Positions 16,080 to 23,858 of a stretch of DNA of 30,782 bases are shown piece by piece. The stretch is taken from positions 1 to 30,782 of the forward strand of contig CAKZLR010000004.1 of the NCBI GenBank assembly GCA_937127165.1, in the 5' to 3' direction. The position numbers were made by a program, and so were the translations under genes. Under the pieces are notes generated by a model that made no database searches, had not been told where the DNA came from, and saw nothing but the letters and a program-made list of their open reading frames with translations. Position 1 is the stretch's first letter. Each line of letters begins with the position of its first letter. The DNA comes from an uncultured Candidatus Peregrinibacteria bacterium (GTDB lineage Bacteria > Patescibacteriota > JACMRA01).

Positions 16080-16370
16080 ATGTCTAAAAAAACTAAAGTA
16101 ACCAAAACAGGCTTAGTGCAAGAAATTGCTACATCTTTGGGTGTATCCAAGACTCAGGCTGAAAACTTTTTAAAATCTTTTGTTGATATAGTTACCAAAA
16201 ACCTTAAAAAGGGTAATGAAATTACCATTACTGGTTTTGGAACCTTTAAAAAAACTGTCAGACAATCTCGCCAAGGTGTAAACCCCCAGACTCGTGAAAA
16301 AATTCAAATTCCTGAGTCTGTAACCGTTAGCTTTAAAGCAGGAAAAACGCTCAAGAATTCTGTACAGTAA
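16080..16370 (+). CDS. hup: HU/IHF-family DNA-binding protein
   Basis: HU-type histone-like protein that bends and compacts DNA as a dimer. The ATG at 16080 gives 96 residues, the family size, with TKTGLVQEIATSLGVSKTQA, GNEITITGFGTFKKTVR, and the DNA-binding arm RQGVNPQTREKIQIPES. Thirty extra in-frame codons upstream are hydrophobic and not family-like, so they are excluded. It is a single gene, followed after 23 bases by a clear intrinsic terminator. IHF-type specificity cannot be excluded. Confidence 0.94.
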   Translation: MSKKTKVTKTGLVQEIATSLGVSKTQAENFLKSFVDIVTKNLKKGNEITITGFGTFKKTVRQSRQGVNPQTREKIQIPESVTVSFKAGKTLKNSVQ

Positions 16371-16393
16371 ATAACATTTCGTTTTCTATCTCT

Positions 16394-16416
16394 GCTGCCT
16401 CTTGGCAGCTTTTTTT
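16394..16416 (+). terminator. Intrinsic terminator of the HU gene
   Basis: The GC-rich stem GCTGCC/GGCAGC with the loop TCTT is followed directly by seven T residues. It is the only textbook terminator that I see in the window. Confidence 0.88.
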
Positions 16417-16889
16417 GTATCTATATCATACCTTAAGATTGTTTTATCGTTTAAATATCTCTTAAAATCACCCGCATGCATTATAAATCAGTATATTACA
16501 TACTATAAAATTCCTTATTAATAGTATTTTGAACACCTTATTTAAAAAATTTAAGTTAAAAACTCTAACAAAGTACTAGAAATCTTTTTGAAAAATTGAA
16601 TTCTTTATTTTATATTATGCACTATCTTGGTTCTTAGTTTTAAATCTAAACTTTCCGACCTAATCTAAAAAGTTTTAGCTTTATAGAAAGTCAACTAAAC
16701 AACCATAACAAAAAATAATCAGCAAATTTTGTCGTCACAAAGTCCTTTTTACTAATCTAGAACAACTACTTTATAAATTAGAATCAGAATTTAAAATTCT
16801 GTCGCGATACTCCTTAAAAACTAGTATTACAAAATTTGACAAATTATGTAATTATTATCTTGCTAGTAATCGTATCTGCACAATTTACT
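16417..16889. other. Gene-free spacer before tRNA-Val
   Basis: AT-rich DNA without a convincing open frame, repeat or hairpin. A TTGACA at 16836-16841 lies about 50 bases before the tRNA, but no -10 hexamer stands at the right distance. Confidence 0.5.
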
Positions 16890-16964
16890 GCACGATTAGC
16901 TCAGCGGTAGAGCACTTCCTTGACGTGGAAGGGGTCAGAGGTTCGAATCCTCTATCGTGCACCA
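16890..16964 (+). tRNA. tRNA-Val (anticodon GAC)
   Basis: The cloverleaf is perfect: acceptor GCACGAT/ATCGTGC, D arm GCTC/GAGC, anticodon stem CTTCC/GGAAG around TTGACGT, and T stem AGAGG/CCTCT with loop TTCGAAT. The anticodon is GAC, the discriminator A, and CCA is encoded. It ends 32 bases before trpF and may be cotranscribed with it. Confidence 0.96.
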
Positions 16965-16996
16965 TGACCATATGATTATAAAAAAAGCTGCACACA

Positions 16997-17665
16997 ATGA
17001 AAATTAAGTTTTGTGGTTTTACAAACCAAACTGACGTTTTAGAAGCGATAGAAATGCCGATAGATTACCTTGGTTTCATTGTCGCAGCCAGATCTAGTAA
17101 AAGACTTATCAGTTTAAAAGAGGGTGTAAGACTAGCAGAAATTGTAAAAACAGAGTCTAACAAGAAAACAGTGGCCGTAGTAGTTGATGCTGATCCGAAG
17201 ATGTTAAAAGAGATTGTAAATAGTGGGGTATTTGATATAATTCAATTCCACGGGCAAGAAACTCCCGAAATGTGCTTAATTTTTAAAGGAAAAATAGAGG
17301 TTTGGAAAGCTTTCAACATTTTAAATAATTCTAATAATATAGACAACTTTCAAAAATATAAAATATGTATAGATAAGGTTATCTTTGATCTTCCCAAAGA
17401 AAATTTTGCTAATTATGACCCTGAAAAAAGACTAAATTCTTACAAGAGAATGTCCCAAACAAACATTCCGATTATTTTAGCTGGAGGTTTGAACCCACAG
17501 AATATTTATCAAAAAATACTTACCTACAAACCATTTGGGGTAGATTTGTCTAGTGGTATTGAATCTACAGCTGGCAAAAAAGATCCGTTAAAAATGAAAC
17601 AATTTATTATAGAAGTTTTGAGAGCGCAAAAAGAACTAGGGAGAAATGGAAACATTGATAAATAG
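16997..17665 (+). CDS. trpF: Phosphoribosylanthranilate isomerase
   Basis: TIM-barrel enzyme that carries out the Amadori rearrangement of N-(5'-phosphoribosyl)anthranilate in tryptophan synthesis. The catalytic cysteine is C6 (KIKFCGFTN) and the general acid is D131 (VIFDLP). The phosphate-binding motifs IILAGGLNPQNI (about 159-170) and GVDLSSGIESTAGKKDP (181-197) are intact, as is IIQFHGQE (81-88). Its length of 222 is normal. No other trp gene is in the window, so it is an isolated pathway enzyme. It could feed on imported intermediates or do a different isomerisation; a dual HisA/TrpF role is known only for PriA-like enzymes, which this does not resemble. Confidence 0.93.
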   Translation: MKIKFCGFTNQTDVLEAIEMPIDYLGFIVAARSSKRLISLKEGVRLAEIVKTESNKKTVAVVVDADPKMLKEIVNSGVFDIIQFHGQETPEMCLIFKGKIEVWKAFNILNNSNNIDNFQKYKICIDKVIFDLPKENFANYDPEKRLNSYKRMSQTNIPIILAGGLNPQNIYQKILTYKPFGVDLSSGIESTAGKKDPLKMKQFIIEVLRAQKELGRNGNIDK

Positions 17666-17684
17666 TTTGAAACTAAAAACTAAC

Positions 17685-18827
17685 ATGCCTAAAACGATTT
17701 TGTACTTACATTCTCTGACAACATCACAATTTGGAGGTACAGAATATTTCATTAATAATTTTATTATAAATTCTCCAGAATACAAACACCTTTTAATTGG
17801 TTCGACTGATTCTTGGCGCCAAATTTTTACAGATAACAAACAGCCAACTATTAAAGCAAACCACGGCTTCGAACCAGTTACAATCAGAAATATTTTACTA
17901 TTTCCTATATCATTTTTATTATCTTTAAAAAGTTTTATAAAAAACTATAAAATAATCAAAAATAGTGATATTATTTGGATGCACTTACCCCCTTACACAG
18001 ACATATCTTTCATGCTAATTTGGATAGAGGTATTTTGTCCAAAAAAAGTAGTTTTTATGGTACACAGAAACTGTAGTAAAGTTATTACTAGAAGTCCATT
18101 ATTTTTTGTTTTAAAATATTTTTGGCAAAAATACCCAGTTATTTTTAATTCTAAATCTAGTCTTAGTAGTTTTGTAAACCCAGGTATTAAACCAGCTAAA
18201 CCTGTGGTGATAAGTAATGGTGTCATCATACCTCAAAAAATAAATTTTAATGAAAAAACTAAAAGTGATAGAAGTAAATTAAAAATAGGCTATCTCGGTA
18301 GAATTGATTCTAGAAAAGGACTACGAGAAATTCTGCAAATTTTAACAGAAAAGAGTGGTCAGGTAAAACTTCCTATTGAACTATATATCGGAGGTGAAGG
18401 TAATCTAAAAGAACAATTACAGAAAAGATATGTAAGTAGTCCTAATTTCAAAATTTTCTGGCTTGGTTATGTTACTAATAAAAAAGATTTTTATAGTAAT
18501 ATCGATTTATCTATTTTCCCAAGCAAAGAAGAAAGTTTCGGTATAAGCATGGTTGAAAGCTGGTCTTTTGGAATTCCTGTTTTATCTAGTAATATTGATA
18601 CTTTTTTAGAGATTAAGTCAGTTAGTCCTAAATTAGAACAATCTCTAATGTTTGATTTATATAACCCATCAGAATTTATAGAAAAATTAAATTTTTTTAT
18701 TGGCAATATAGATGAGTATCAGGATGTTAAATACAAAAAAGCTTTACAAGAAGTAGTTAAAAAACACTTTGATCTCCAGAAAAACATTCTAAAGCACAAA
18801 GCAGTATTAGAAAATTCTCTGCTGTAA
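17685..18827 (+). CDS. Glycosyltransferase, GT4 family (group 1)
   Basis: Two-domain GT-B enzyme that probably transfers a sugar from a nucleotide sugar during glycan synthesis. The N-terminal domain begins TILYLHSLTTSQFGGTEYFI with the glycine-rich acceptor loop. The C-terminal Rossmann domain has KIGYLGRIDSRKGLREIL, LYIGGEGNLKEQL and the donor-binding E-x7-E motif in EESFGISMVESWSFGIPVLS. The ATG at 17685 is chosen because the first strand follows at once. An ATG at 17646 would add 13 residues, overlap trpF by 20 bases, and has GGGAG only two bases before it. The sugar and acceptor are unknown. Confidence 0.9.
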   Translation: MPKTILYLHSLTTSQFGGTEYFINNFIINSPEYKHLLIGSTDSWRQIFTDNKQPTIKANHGFEPVTIRNILLFPISFLLSLKSFIKNYKIIKNSDIIWMHLPPYTDISFMLIWIEVFCPKKVVFMVHRNCSKVITRSPLFFVLKYFWQKYPVIFNSKSSLSSFVNPGIKPAKPVVISNGVIIPQKINFNEKTKSDRSKLKIGYLGRIDSRKGLREILQILTEKSGQVKLPIELYIGGEGNLKEQLQKRYVSSPNFKIFWLGYVTNKKDFYSNIDLSIFPSKEESFGISMVESWSFGIPVLSSNIDTFLEIKSVSPKLEQSLMFDLYNPSEFIEKLNFFIGNIDEYQDVKYKKALQEVVKKHFDLQKNILKHKAVLENSLL

Positions 18828-18929
18828 TAAAAGGCAGTGAGTTGTAAATATAAAAATTCAAATTAATGTGAAAGATTAAACCAATAATACAAGTAAATTT
18901 ATATGTATCGAATAGCCTTAAAAATTTTT

Positions 18930-18970
18930 ATTAGGAATTATTAGGAATTTTTAGTAAAATTTTAGTAAAA
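18930..18970. repeat. Two adjoining exact tandem duplications (10 and 11 bp units)
   Basis: ATTAGGAATT is doubled at 18930-18949, and TTTTAGTAAAA is doubled at 18949-18970 right beside it. Confidence 0.9.
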
Positions 18971-19075
18971 AAGAGTCTCTTTGCACAATACTTTTTAGAA
19001 GAATAAAATCGTAACTGACATTCGTATCTCAAAAATATAAAAATCTTTTGTTTCAAGAAAACAAGGCAAAAATAA

Positions 19076-19132
19076 AAGGCATCTATATCCCCCATAACAG
19101 CTTAAAACCAAAACCTTGAGATTAGATGCCTT
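19076..19132. repeat. 10-bp perfect inverted repeat around a C-rich loop
   Basis: AAGGCATCTA (19076-19085) and TAGATGCCTT (19123-19132) can form a 10-bp stem with a 37-base loop containing CCCCC. On the plus strand a long C/T tract follows (about 19145-19199), so a weak terminator of the glycosyltransferase transcript or a small structured RNA is possible. Confidence 0.65.
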
Positions 19133-19253
19133 GTACTTTTGAGCCTACCCTCTTTATTTACCCTTTCCCTCTTTTTTATTTTTGTTTTTTGTTTTTTTGT
19201 AAAAGTAAAAAAGCTTAAAAAGTTTTATTTTTATATTTATTTTTATTTATTTT

Positions 19254-19285
19254 TAGTCGTAGTTAGGTAGGATTCCATACGACTA
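19254..19285. repeat. 8-bp hairpin-forming dyad
   Basis: TAGTCGTA and TACGACTA flank a 16-base loop that contains GGTAGGATTCC. The stem has CG steps that are rare in this AT-rich spacer, which makes it stand out. Confidence 0.6.
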
Positions 19286-19550
19286 GATTTTAGAGAAAAG
19301 GTAAATAGCTAATGTGACTAAAAGTCAAATTAACTATACTAGTGAGGTAAGCTCTGAAACCGACTGTAAAATAAGATTTCGAGGAAACTCTTTGAAAAAG
19401 ACTAACCTCAAATCTCGAGTATATTGTGTAAAATAAAAATTTATCTGTCAATAAAAAGTTGTTTTGCTAGTTAAAAAAGCCTTTAAATAAAAGAAAAAAG
19501 GTATTTTATAAATCTTTTAATAAGTATATAAAAAAACATAAACAAGTTGT

Positions 19551-19573
19551 TGTGTATAACTATTTTATCCACA
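19551..19573. promoter_or_regulatory. Pair of inverted DnaA-box-like sites
   Basis: TGTGTATAA (19551-19559, minus-strand box TTATACACA) and TTATCCACA (19565-19573) both fit the bacterial consensus TTATNCACA and face each other across 5 bases. A relaxed third site, TGTGTAAAA, is at 19425-19433. The surrounding DNA is very AT-rich. They could also be the two arms of one operator. Confidence 0.45.
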
Positions 19574-19659
19574 AGTAATTTAGCTTAAGTTTTGTAAAAT
19601 TATTTTTATTTAAACAATTTAATCTGAACATATAATTGTTGTTTTTATTTTATAGTGTA

Positions 19660-20214
19660 TTATTCAATTACCCTGCTCAATAATAAATAACCAACCGCAC
19701 AAACCGTACTAGCCACATTCAAACTTTCTTTAGATCCATACATAGGAAGGTGCAACTCAAAATCTAATTGTTTGCACAAACTAGGTTCCAAACCGTGTAT
19801 TTCATTCCCAAACCAAAGAAGGGTTTTATCAAGATAGATTGTGTGTATTTTTGTTGTGCCTTTTGTTGAAAAATTAGACTGCAATTGATAATCTTGGTTA
19901 AAACCTTTTTTTTCGGTAGTATAAATTTTACTTAGCTTAAGAAAATTAAAAATATTTTGACTGCTTTTACTAATTTCTATACCTATTTGTGTGTAATTTT
20001 GAAAGTTTTCCAAAACTTCTTGCCAACAAGTAAAATGGTTCCAAGAAACTGTTTTTTCGGCGCCTATAGCTGTTTTTTGAATTATTTTTAAGGTCGAACC
20101 TACAGGTCGTGGGGTGTATCCAACTAATACCAAATCAGCACCTATTGCATCACAAGTCCTCATGATTGCTCCTACATTCCAGCCAGAACGAATATTATTT
20201 AACACAATTTTCAT
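19660..20214 (-). CDS. SpoU/TrmH-family RNA 2'-O-methyltransferase
   Basis: SPOUT-fold enzyme that uses S-adenosylmethionine to methylate ribose in tRNA or rRNA. All three SpoU motifs are visible: motif 1 NIRSGWNVGAIMRTCDAIGA (about residues 7-26), motif 2 LWFGNEIHGLEPSL, and motif 3 LHLPMYGSKESLNVASTVCA, which form the knotted cofactor site. At 184 residues it is the catalytic domain only, without the N-terminal substrate domain of larger members. About 40 residues between motifs 1 and 2 (including TTEKKGFNQDYQLQSNF) look like an insertion. The target nucleotide cannot be inferred. Confidence 0.9.
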   Translation of the reverse strand: MKIVLNNIRSGWNVGAIMRTCDAIGADLVLVGYTPRPVGSTLKIIQKTAIGAEKTVSWNHFTCWQEVLENFQNYTQIGIEISKSSQNIFNFLKLSKIYTTEKKGFNQDYQLQSNFSTKGTTKIHTIYLDKTLLWFGNEIHGLEPSLCKQLDFELHLPMYGSKESLNVASTVCAVGYLLLSRVIE

Positions 20215-20310
20215 GGTAACAGAATTAGGAAAATATTCAGTTTTGACAATATCACAATAAAAGTACTAGTCTTAAACTTTTTTTTTAAACTTTAATAAAA
20301 ACTAAATATC

Positions 20311-20328
20311 ACTTACTAAAAAGTAAGT
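20311..20328. other. Perfect palindrome in the lgt-methyltransferase gap
   Basis: ACTTACT-AAAA-AGTAAGT, a 7-bp stem with a 4-base loop. On the minus strand it is followed by a T-rich stretch, so it might be a weak terminator for lgt or an operator. It resembles the TTACTTT-AA-AAAGTAA palindrome at 14535-14550. Confidence 0.5.
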
Positions 20329-20497
20329 AATATAAAAATTGAGTTTTAAGCATAGTTTTAGTTAAAAAGAAAATTCCTCCATACATTTTTTAATCAATCT
20401 AATTCATCTACCCACAAAAACACCAAACTTTAATAATAAGTTTTGTAAACAAATTATACTCCCAATATCTATAGCAATAAACTACAGATATTTATAC

Positions 20498-21577
20498 TTA
20501 AGTCTTTATTTCTTTCATTGATTTGTTTAAAAATAGAACCTTTTTCCTTTTTAAAATTACCCAAAATCCAATGACAACAAATACAAATGCAAACACTTGA
20601 CTGACTAAAATTTTGTCAAAAACAACTCCACTAACTGGGCTAAAATGTAAAAAGTGAGGTAAAGCAAGAGTTAAAGCATCCAATCTTAAAAATTCTAGAA
20701 AAAAGCGAATCGTCCCATAACCAATAGCATAATAAGCAAATATAAAACCAGATTTATTTTTAGTTAGTTTGTCATAGTTCCATAATAAATAGATCAATAA
20801 CCCAAAATTAAGCAAACTTTCGTACAAAAAAGTTGGATGAAAAAATTCAGCATTTAGGTTATGTTCATATTTGTTAGCCAGTCTAGCTGGTTCTGGTACA
20901 AACATGCCCCAAAATAGGTTTGTTGGAGGACCATAGCTTTCGTAATTAAAAAAATTACCCCACCTACCAATTACCTGACCTAAAAGTACAGACGGAGCAA
21001 TTATGTCTAACAATTCAAACGGATTAAATCTGTGCTTGTAAGCATACCACAAAACATACAAACCCCCAAACAAAGCGGCCCCAAAAAAAGACATACCGCC
21101 CGTTCGAAGATTAATTATCTCTATCCAGTTTTCTGAAAAAAATTCTAGATTAAACAAAACATAAACTATTCTCGCTCCACCTAAACCAAAAATTAGTAAA
21201 CCTAAGAATATAGTATCTATAACTCCGGTGGATAATTTTGTTCTATTTGCTAAATAAATAGCTAAAAAATAGCCAAATAAAATACCAATTAGAACCATCA
21301 AAGCATAGAATCTTAGTCCAACTTCTCCAATATTAATAAAACCCAAAAAAGGTACTTGTACAGGACCTAAGGTAAAGAACACGATACCTTGATTTAACAC
21401 CCAACCCTCCTCTCCAGAAAAAACTTTCATCAAAGGGTATGTGATTATAGAGGACAGAACCAAAGCTAAAATGACAAAAATAAGTGATAAATTTTGTGGA
21501 GTGAGTCTCTGTTTGGTTTCTTTCTGTAGTCTAAAATTTGGTTTTCTAACATCGAGCTTAAAATTAAAAGACATCAT
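20498..21577 (-). CDS. lgt: Prolipoprotein diacylglyceryl transferase
   Basis: Membrane enzyme that attaches diacylglycerol from phosphatidylglycerol to the lipobox cysteine of prelipoproteins. The Lgt signature appears as GRWGNFFNYESYG (204-216), and HPTFLYESLLN (247-257) and GYGTIRFFLEFLR are typical. Multiple TM segments follow the family layout. The N-terminus has about 50 extra residues with one more hydrophobic segment (31-50). In E. coli the catalytic-loop motif GGMSFHGG contains the essential H103; here the same loop reads GGMSFFGA with Phe165 in that place. AAGGA stands before the tandem ATGATG start. It follows the M23 peptidase gene by 82 bases. Confidence 0.92.
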   Translation of the reverse strand: MMSFNFKLDVRKPNFRLQKETKQRLTPQNLSLIFVILALVLSSIITYPLMKVFSGEEGWVLNQGIVFFTLGPVQVPFLGFINIGEVGLRFYALMVLIGILFGYFLAIYLANRTKLSTGVIDTIFLGLLIFGLGGARIVYVLFNLEFFSENWIEIINLRTGGMSFFGAALFGGLYVLWYAYKHRFNPFELLDIIAPSVLLGQVIGRWGNFFNYESYGPPTNLFWGMFVPEPARLANKYEHNLNAEFFHPTFLYESLLNFGLLIYLLWNYDKLTKNKSGFIFAYYAIGYGTIRFFLEFLRLDALTLALPHFLHFSPVSGVVFDKILVSQVFAFVFVVIGFWVILKRKKVLFLNKSMKEIKT

Positions 21578-21581
21578 TCCT

Positions 21582-21612
21582 TATAATACATATAATACAA
21601 AATTATAATACA
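21582..21612. repeat. Three copies of TATAATACA upstream of lgt
   Basis: Copies at 21582-21590, 21591-21599 and 21604-21612. On the minus strand they read TGTATTATA, so they overlap the probable lgt promoter and leader and contain -10-like hexamers. Confidence 0.8.
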
Positions 21613-21659
21613 AAATATGAATAACAATTTTGTTTATAAACTACTCAAGTAAAAATATC

Positions 21660-22943
21660 TCAAAATCTAATAAATCTAGCAGGATTATAACACTTAGAAG
21701 CACCCCATGCACAGCCGGCGCTTCCAGTAGTCTCATATGTTGAAGAAAGTAGGCTAAAATGAAGATGTGGACCTGTGGTCCAGCCAGTGTTACCCATGCT
21801 GCCAATCACATCTCCTTGACTAACAACTTCGCCTACAGATCTGTTGCTAGGTTCCGATAGGTGGGCATACAGAGAATAAAATCTTTCCCCATTTATATTA
21901 TGCTTAATTATTACGAAATACCCGTAACCACCAGGCTCAAAACCTTTTCGCTCAATAACCCCACTAGCTGCTGCATAAATTGGGGTGCCCACTGAGTTAG
22001 CTATATCTATACCATCATGAGGTAATCCAGCAAGATACAAACTAGGTGGACAACCAAAAGTTCCGGTAATAGCACCTTGAGTGGGTTTAATTAAATTAGC
22101 ACTGATGCTTCCACCATCCTCAAACCAACAATTACCCGGTGCTGGAGGGTTGGCCGGAGGAGTACCACCTGTTACAGGTGGTGGGGTGTTTCTTATTTTT
22201 TCTTCTGCTTCCATTTCTTTTTGAATTTCAGCCTCTCTAGCCTTTAGTTGTCTCTCTTGATCCCGTAAAGCCCTAAGCCATTCCTGATACTTAGATTCTT
22301 CTCCTTCAGTCTGTATCAATAGTGCTTCTAACCCACTTTTTTTGCTATCTGCTAAAGCTTTGCTTTCTTCCAAGGCTTTTTTACTTTCTTCTAACTTTGC
22401 TTTATTTTTTTCTAGCTCGTTTTTGGTTATCATCACTTCTTGCTTGATTTCGCCAACTCTCACCTGAAGTGCAGATAGGTTATAAACTCTGCTGATTGCT
22501 TCACCCAAGCTTTGGCTAGTTAAAACCAACTCGATCGGACTAATTTTTTGTTGTATTTGGATCTCCCTTAAAAGTCGCCTCATTTGATCTTCCAAATTGT
22601 CGAGTTCTTCCTCTTTAACTATTATCTGAGAGTTAATTTGGTCAATAGCTAGCTCTATTTCGGCTGCTAATTGCTCTAAACTTTTAATTTCCAGCTTCAC
22701 CTGAGCTATCTGTTCTTTAAGAGAAGACTTAATGGACCTAAGATCAGCCATTTTTTGTTTTGTGGTATCAAGTTCAGAACGAACTCTGTCCATCTGACTA
22801 TTAATTTCTTGTTTTTGTTGGTCATATTTAGTTCTCCAGTTAGCCTGAACCAAGATCAAGTTGATAGTTAAGCTAAATAAAAACAAAAAAAGAAAAAGAC
22901 AATGAAGAAAAAGATAAAACTTTGTTTTAATTTTAAATTTCAT
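21660..22943 (-). CDS. M23-family murein peptidase with EnvC-like coiled coil
   Basis: Secreted or membrane-bound zinc peptidase that cuts peptidoglycan stem peptides, or activates other murein hydrolases as EnvC does. A hydrophobic N-terminus (11-33) is a signal peptide or anchor. Residues 37 to about 250 are predicted coiled coil rich in Glu, Lys and Gln. A proline-rich linker (254-269) leads to the M23 domain. Zinc ligands are visible: H309 and D313 in PHDGIDIA, and H395 in GPHLHF, with H361 (YAHLS) and H393 as the other conserved histidines. All catalytic positions are intact, so direct hydrolysis is more likely than a pure activator role. Its setting next to lgt and surface-protein genes fits envelope remodelling. 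Confidence 0.93.
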   Translation of the reverse strand: MKFKIKTKFYLFLHCLFLFLFLFSLTINLILVQANWRTKYDQQKQEINSQMDRVRSELDTTKQKMADLRSIKSSLKEQIAQVKLEIKSLEQLAAEIELAIDQINSQIIVKEEELDNLEDQMRRLLREIQIQQKISPIELVLTSQSLGEAISRVYNLSALQVRVGEIKQEVMITKNELEKNKAKLEESKKALEESKALADSKKSGLEALLIQTEGEESKYQEWLRALRDQERQLKAREAEIQKEMEAEEKIRNTPPPVTGGTPPANPPAPGNCWFEDGGSISANLIKPTQGAITGTFGCPPSLYLAGLPHDGIDIANSVGTPIYAAASGVIERKGFEPGGYGYFVIIKHNINGERFYSLYAHLSEPSNRSVGEVVSQGDVIGSMGNTGWTTGPHLHFSLLSSTYETTGSAGCAWGASKCYNPARFIRF

Positions 22944-22972
22944 AAAGATAAATTAAAAATTCCTTAATGAAA

Positions 22973-23001
22973 AATATGAATAAACTAATAGTTTTTGTCA
23001 A
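22973..23001 (-). promoter_or_regulatory. Promoter of the M23 peptidase gene
   Basis: On the minus strand TTGACA (23001-22996), 17 bases, then CATATT (22978-22973, four of six consensus positions). The predicted start near 22966 is about 23 bases before the ATG. Confidence 0.55.
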
Positions 23002-23186
23002 AAAATTTCAAATTAATTGATTATTTATCTATCTAAACTTTTAGGTCGAACTTTACCACAGAGTAAATTTAAATATATCAAGTTTTTTAAAAGTCTGGAA
23101 TAGACTCATCACCTTTCATAAATCCACAGTCTTTAACCAAGGTAGTTACAAACAAAACCAACTAACAGCCCAGTAAATCACAACTC

Positions 23187-23567
23187 CTACTTGCCAAGCG
23201 GCAGGTTGGATGTTTCTGTAAGATTTAGATTAAAATTGGTTATAAAAATAACAAATTGAAACGCTAAAAATGTATATAATGAAGCAATTAGAAGTGGCAA
23301 CATATAAACAAAATAAACCTTGAAAATGTTTTTGCTAATACTTTTGGGACGATGATTTTTGTCTTTGAAAGTAAAGTGTCGGTGTAGCCAAAATGATGGC
23401 AAAATCATCAAAAAGGATGCTATATACTGTGAAAAACCCTTGATCAAGGAAGATCTATAGATTTAGTGAGTATCAAAAGCCAGTTCTACAAAACCCAAGC
23501 TAAAAAAGTAGTAGCAGATCCAATAGAACATATACCTAAGTAACCCCACCGTCTCAATATGAGACAT
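23187..23567 (-). pseudogene. GtrA-family membrane protein gene interrupted by an in-frame TAA
   Basis: GtrA-like proteins are four-TM proteins thought to help move lipid-linked sugars across the membrane. One frame from an ATG at 23567 reads MSHIETVGLLRYMFYWICYY through a first TM, meets TAA at codon 35 (23463-23465), then continues in the same frame as IYRSSLIKGFSQYIASFLMI, PSFWLHRHFTFKDK and FKVYFVYMLPLLIASLYTFL. The SFWLHRHFTFKDK segment matches the NFxxxRxWTF motif of the family. The end is also irregular: the frame closes after NLPLGK, whereas a neighbouring frame (PAAWQVGVVIYWAVSWF) looks like the missing last TM. A TTG at 23447 could start an 86-residue protein, but that would lack TM1. 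I therefore read this as a pseudogene with one nonsense change and one frameshift. Confidence 0.8.
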
Positions 23568-23615
23568 ACAACTACGATTATAGCCATTTTTTAAAAAATC
23601 TAAATAAGATATTTG

Positions 23616-23822
23616 CTATAACCCACGTTGCCGACGATTTTCTTCTAGGTTCTGCCTGCGAGTGAATAAAATAATCGTTAGAGCTATATTAAGTAAACCT
23701 AAAACAAGCACAATCCACCAAGGTTGATTTTCACAAGTAAAATCACGACTAAAATATAACCAAGCGGCGATAATTACAAAAACTACTGACATTATCATGA
23801 TTAAAATTTTGAAGAGTTGCAT
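23616..23822 (-). CDS. Small membrane protein with two TM segments, function unknown
   Basis: 68 residues with two hydrophobic segments (about 5-24 and 34-53) joined by a short loop FSRDFTCENQPWW, and a charged tail FTRRQNLEENRRQRGL. The positive tail suggests that both ends are cytoplasmic and the loop with the cysteine is outside. The loop and start of TM2 (TCENQPWWIVLVLGLL) resemble the segment at the C-terminal anchor of the surface protein encoded just upstream (RCEENNFPWWLVLLLIL). The 36-base gap suggests cotranscription. I do not recognise a family. The composition and position argue for a real gene. Confidence 0.65.
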   Translation of the reverse strand: MQLFKILIMIMSVVFVIIAAWLYFSRDFTCENQPWWIVLVLGLLNIALTIILFTRRQNLEENRRQRGL

Positions 23823-23858
23823 ACTACAAAAAGTTAAAAATTAAAGATTTTTCTAAAA

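Larger units (their letters stand above)
18828..19659. other. Gene-free structured block between converging genes; possible origin or RNA locus
   Basis: No coding sequence is visible over 830 bases, yet the block is not featureless. It holds two exact tandem duplications (18930-18970), a 10-bp inverted repeat (19076-19132), a pyrimidine tract (about 19145-19199), the 8-bp dyad TAGTCGTA/TACGACTA (19254-19285), a short TGACT-AAA-AGTCA hairpin near 19315, and DnaA-box-like sites (19425-19433, 19551-19573). Its role is not established. Confidence 0.5.

Noticed and set aside
19408..19440. dif-like site around GAGTATATTGTGTAAAAT in the convergent spacer
   Set aside because: Only the right half resembles a XerD arm; the left arm does not match the known dif consensus.
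20466..20490. TATCTATAG/CTACAGATA inverted repeat after lgt as a terminator
   Set aside because: The stem is AT-rich with a mismatch, and no T run follows on the minus strand.
23463..23465. TAA in GtrA as possible stop-codon recoding
   Set aside because: Other genes appear to end normally, and no code known in this group reassigns TAA; a C-terminal frameshift also points to decay.
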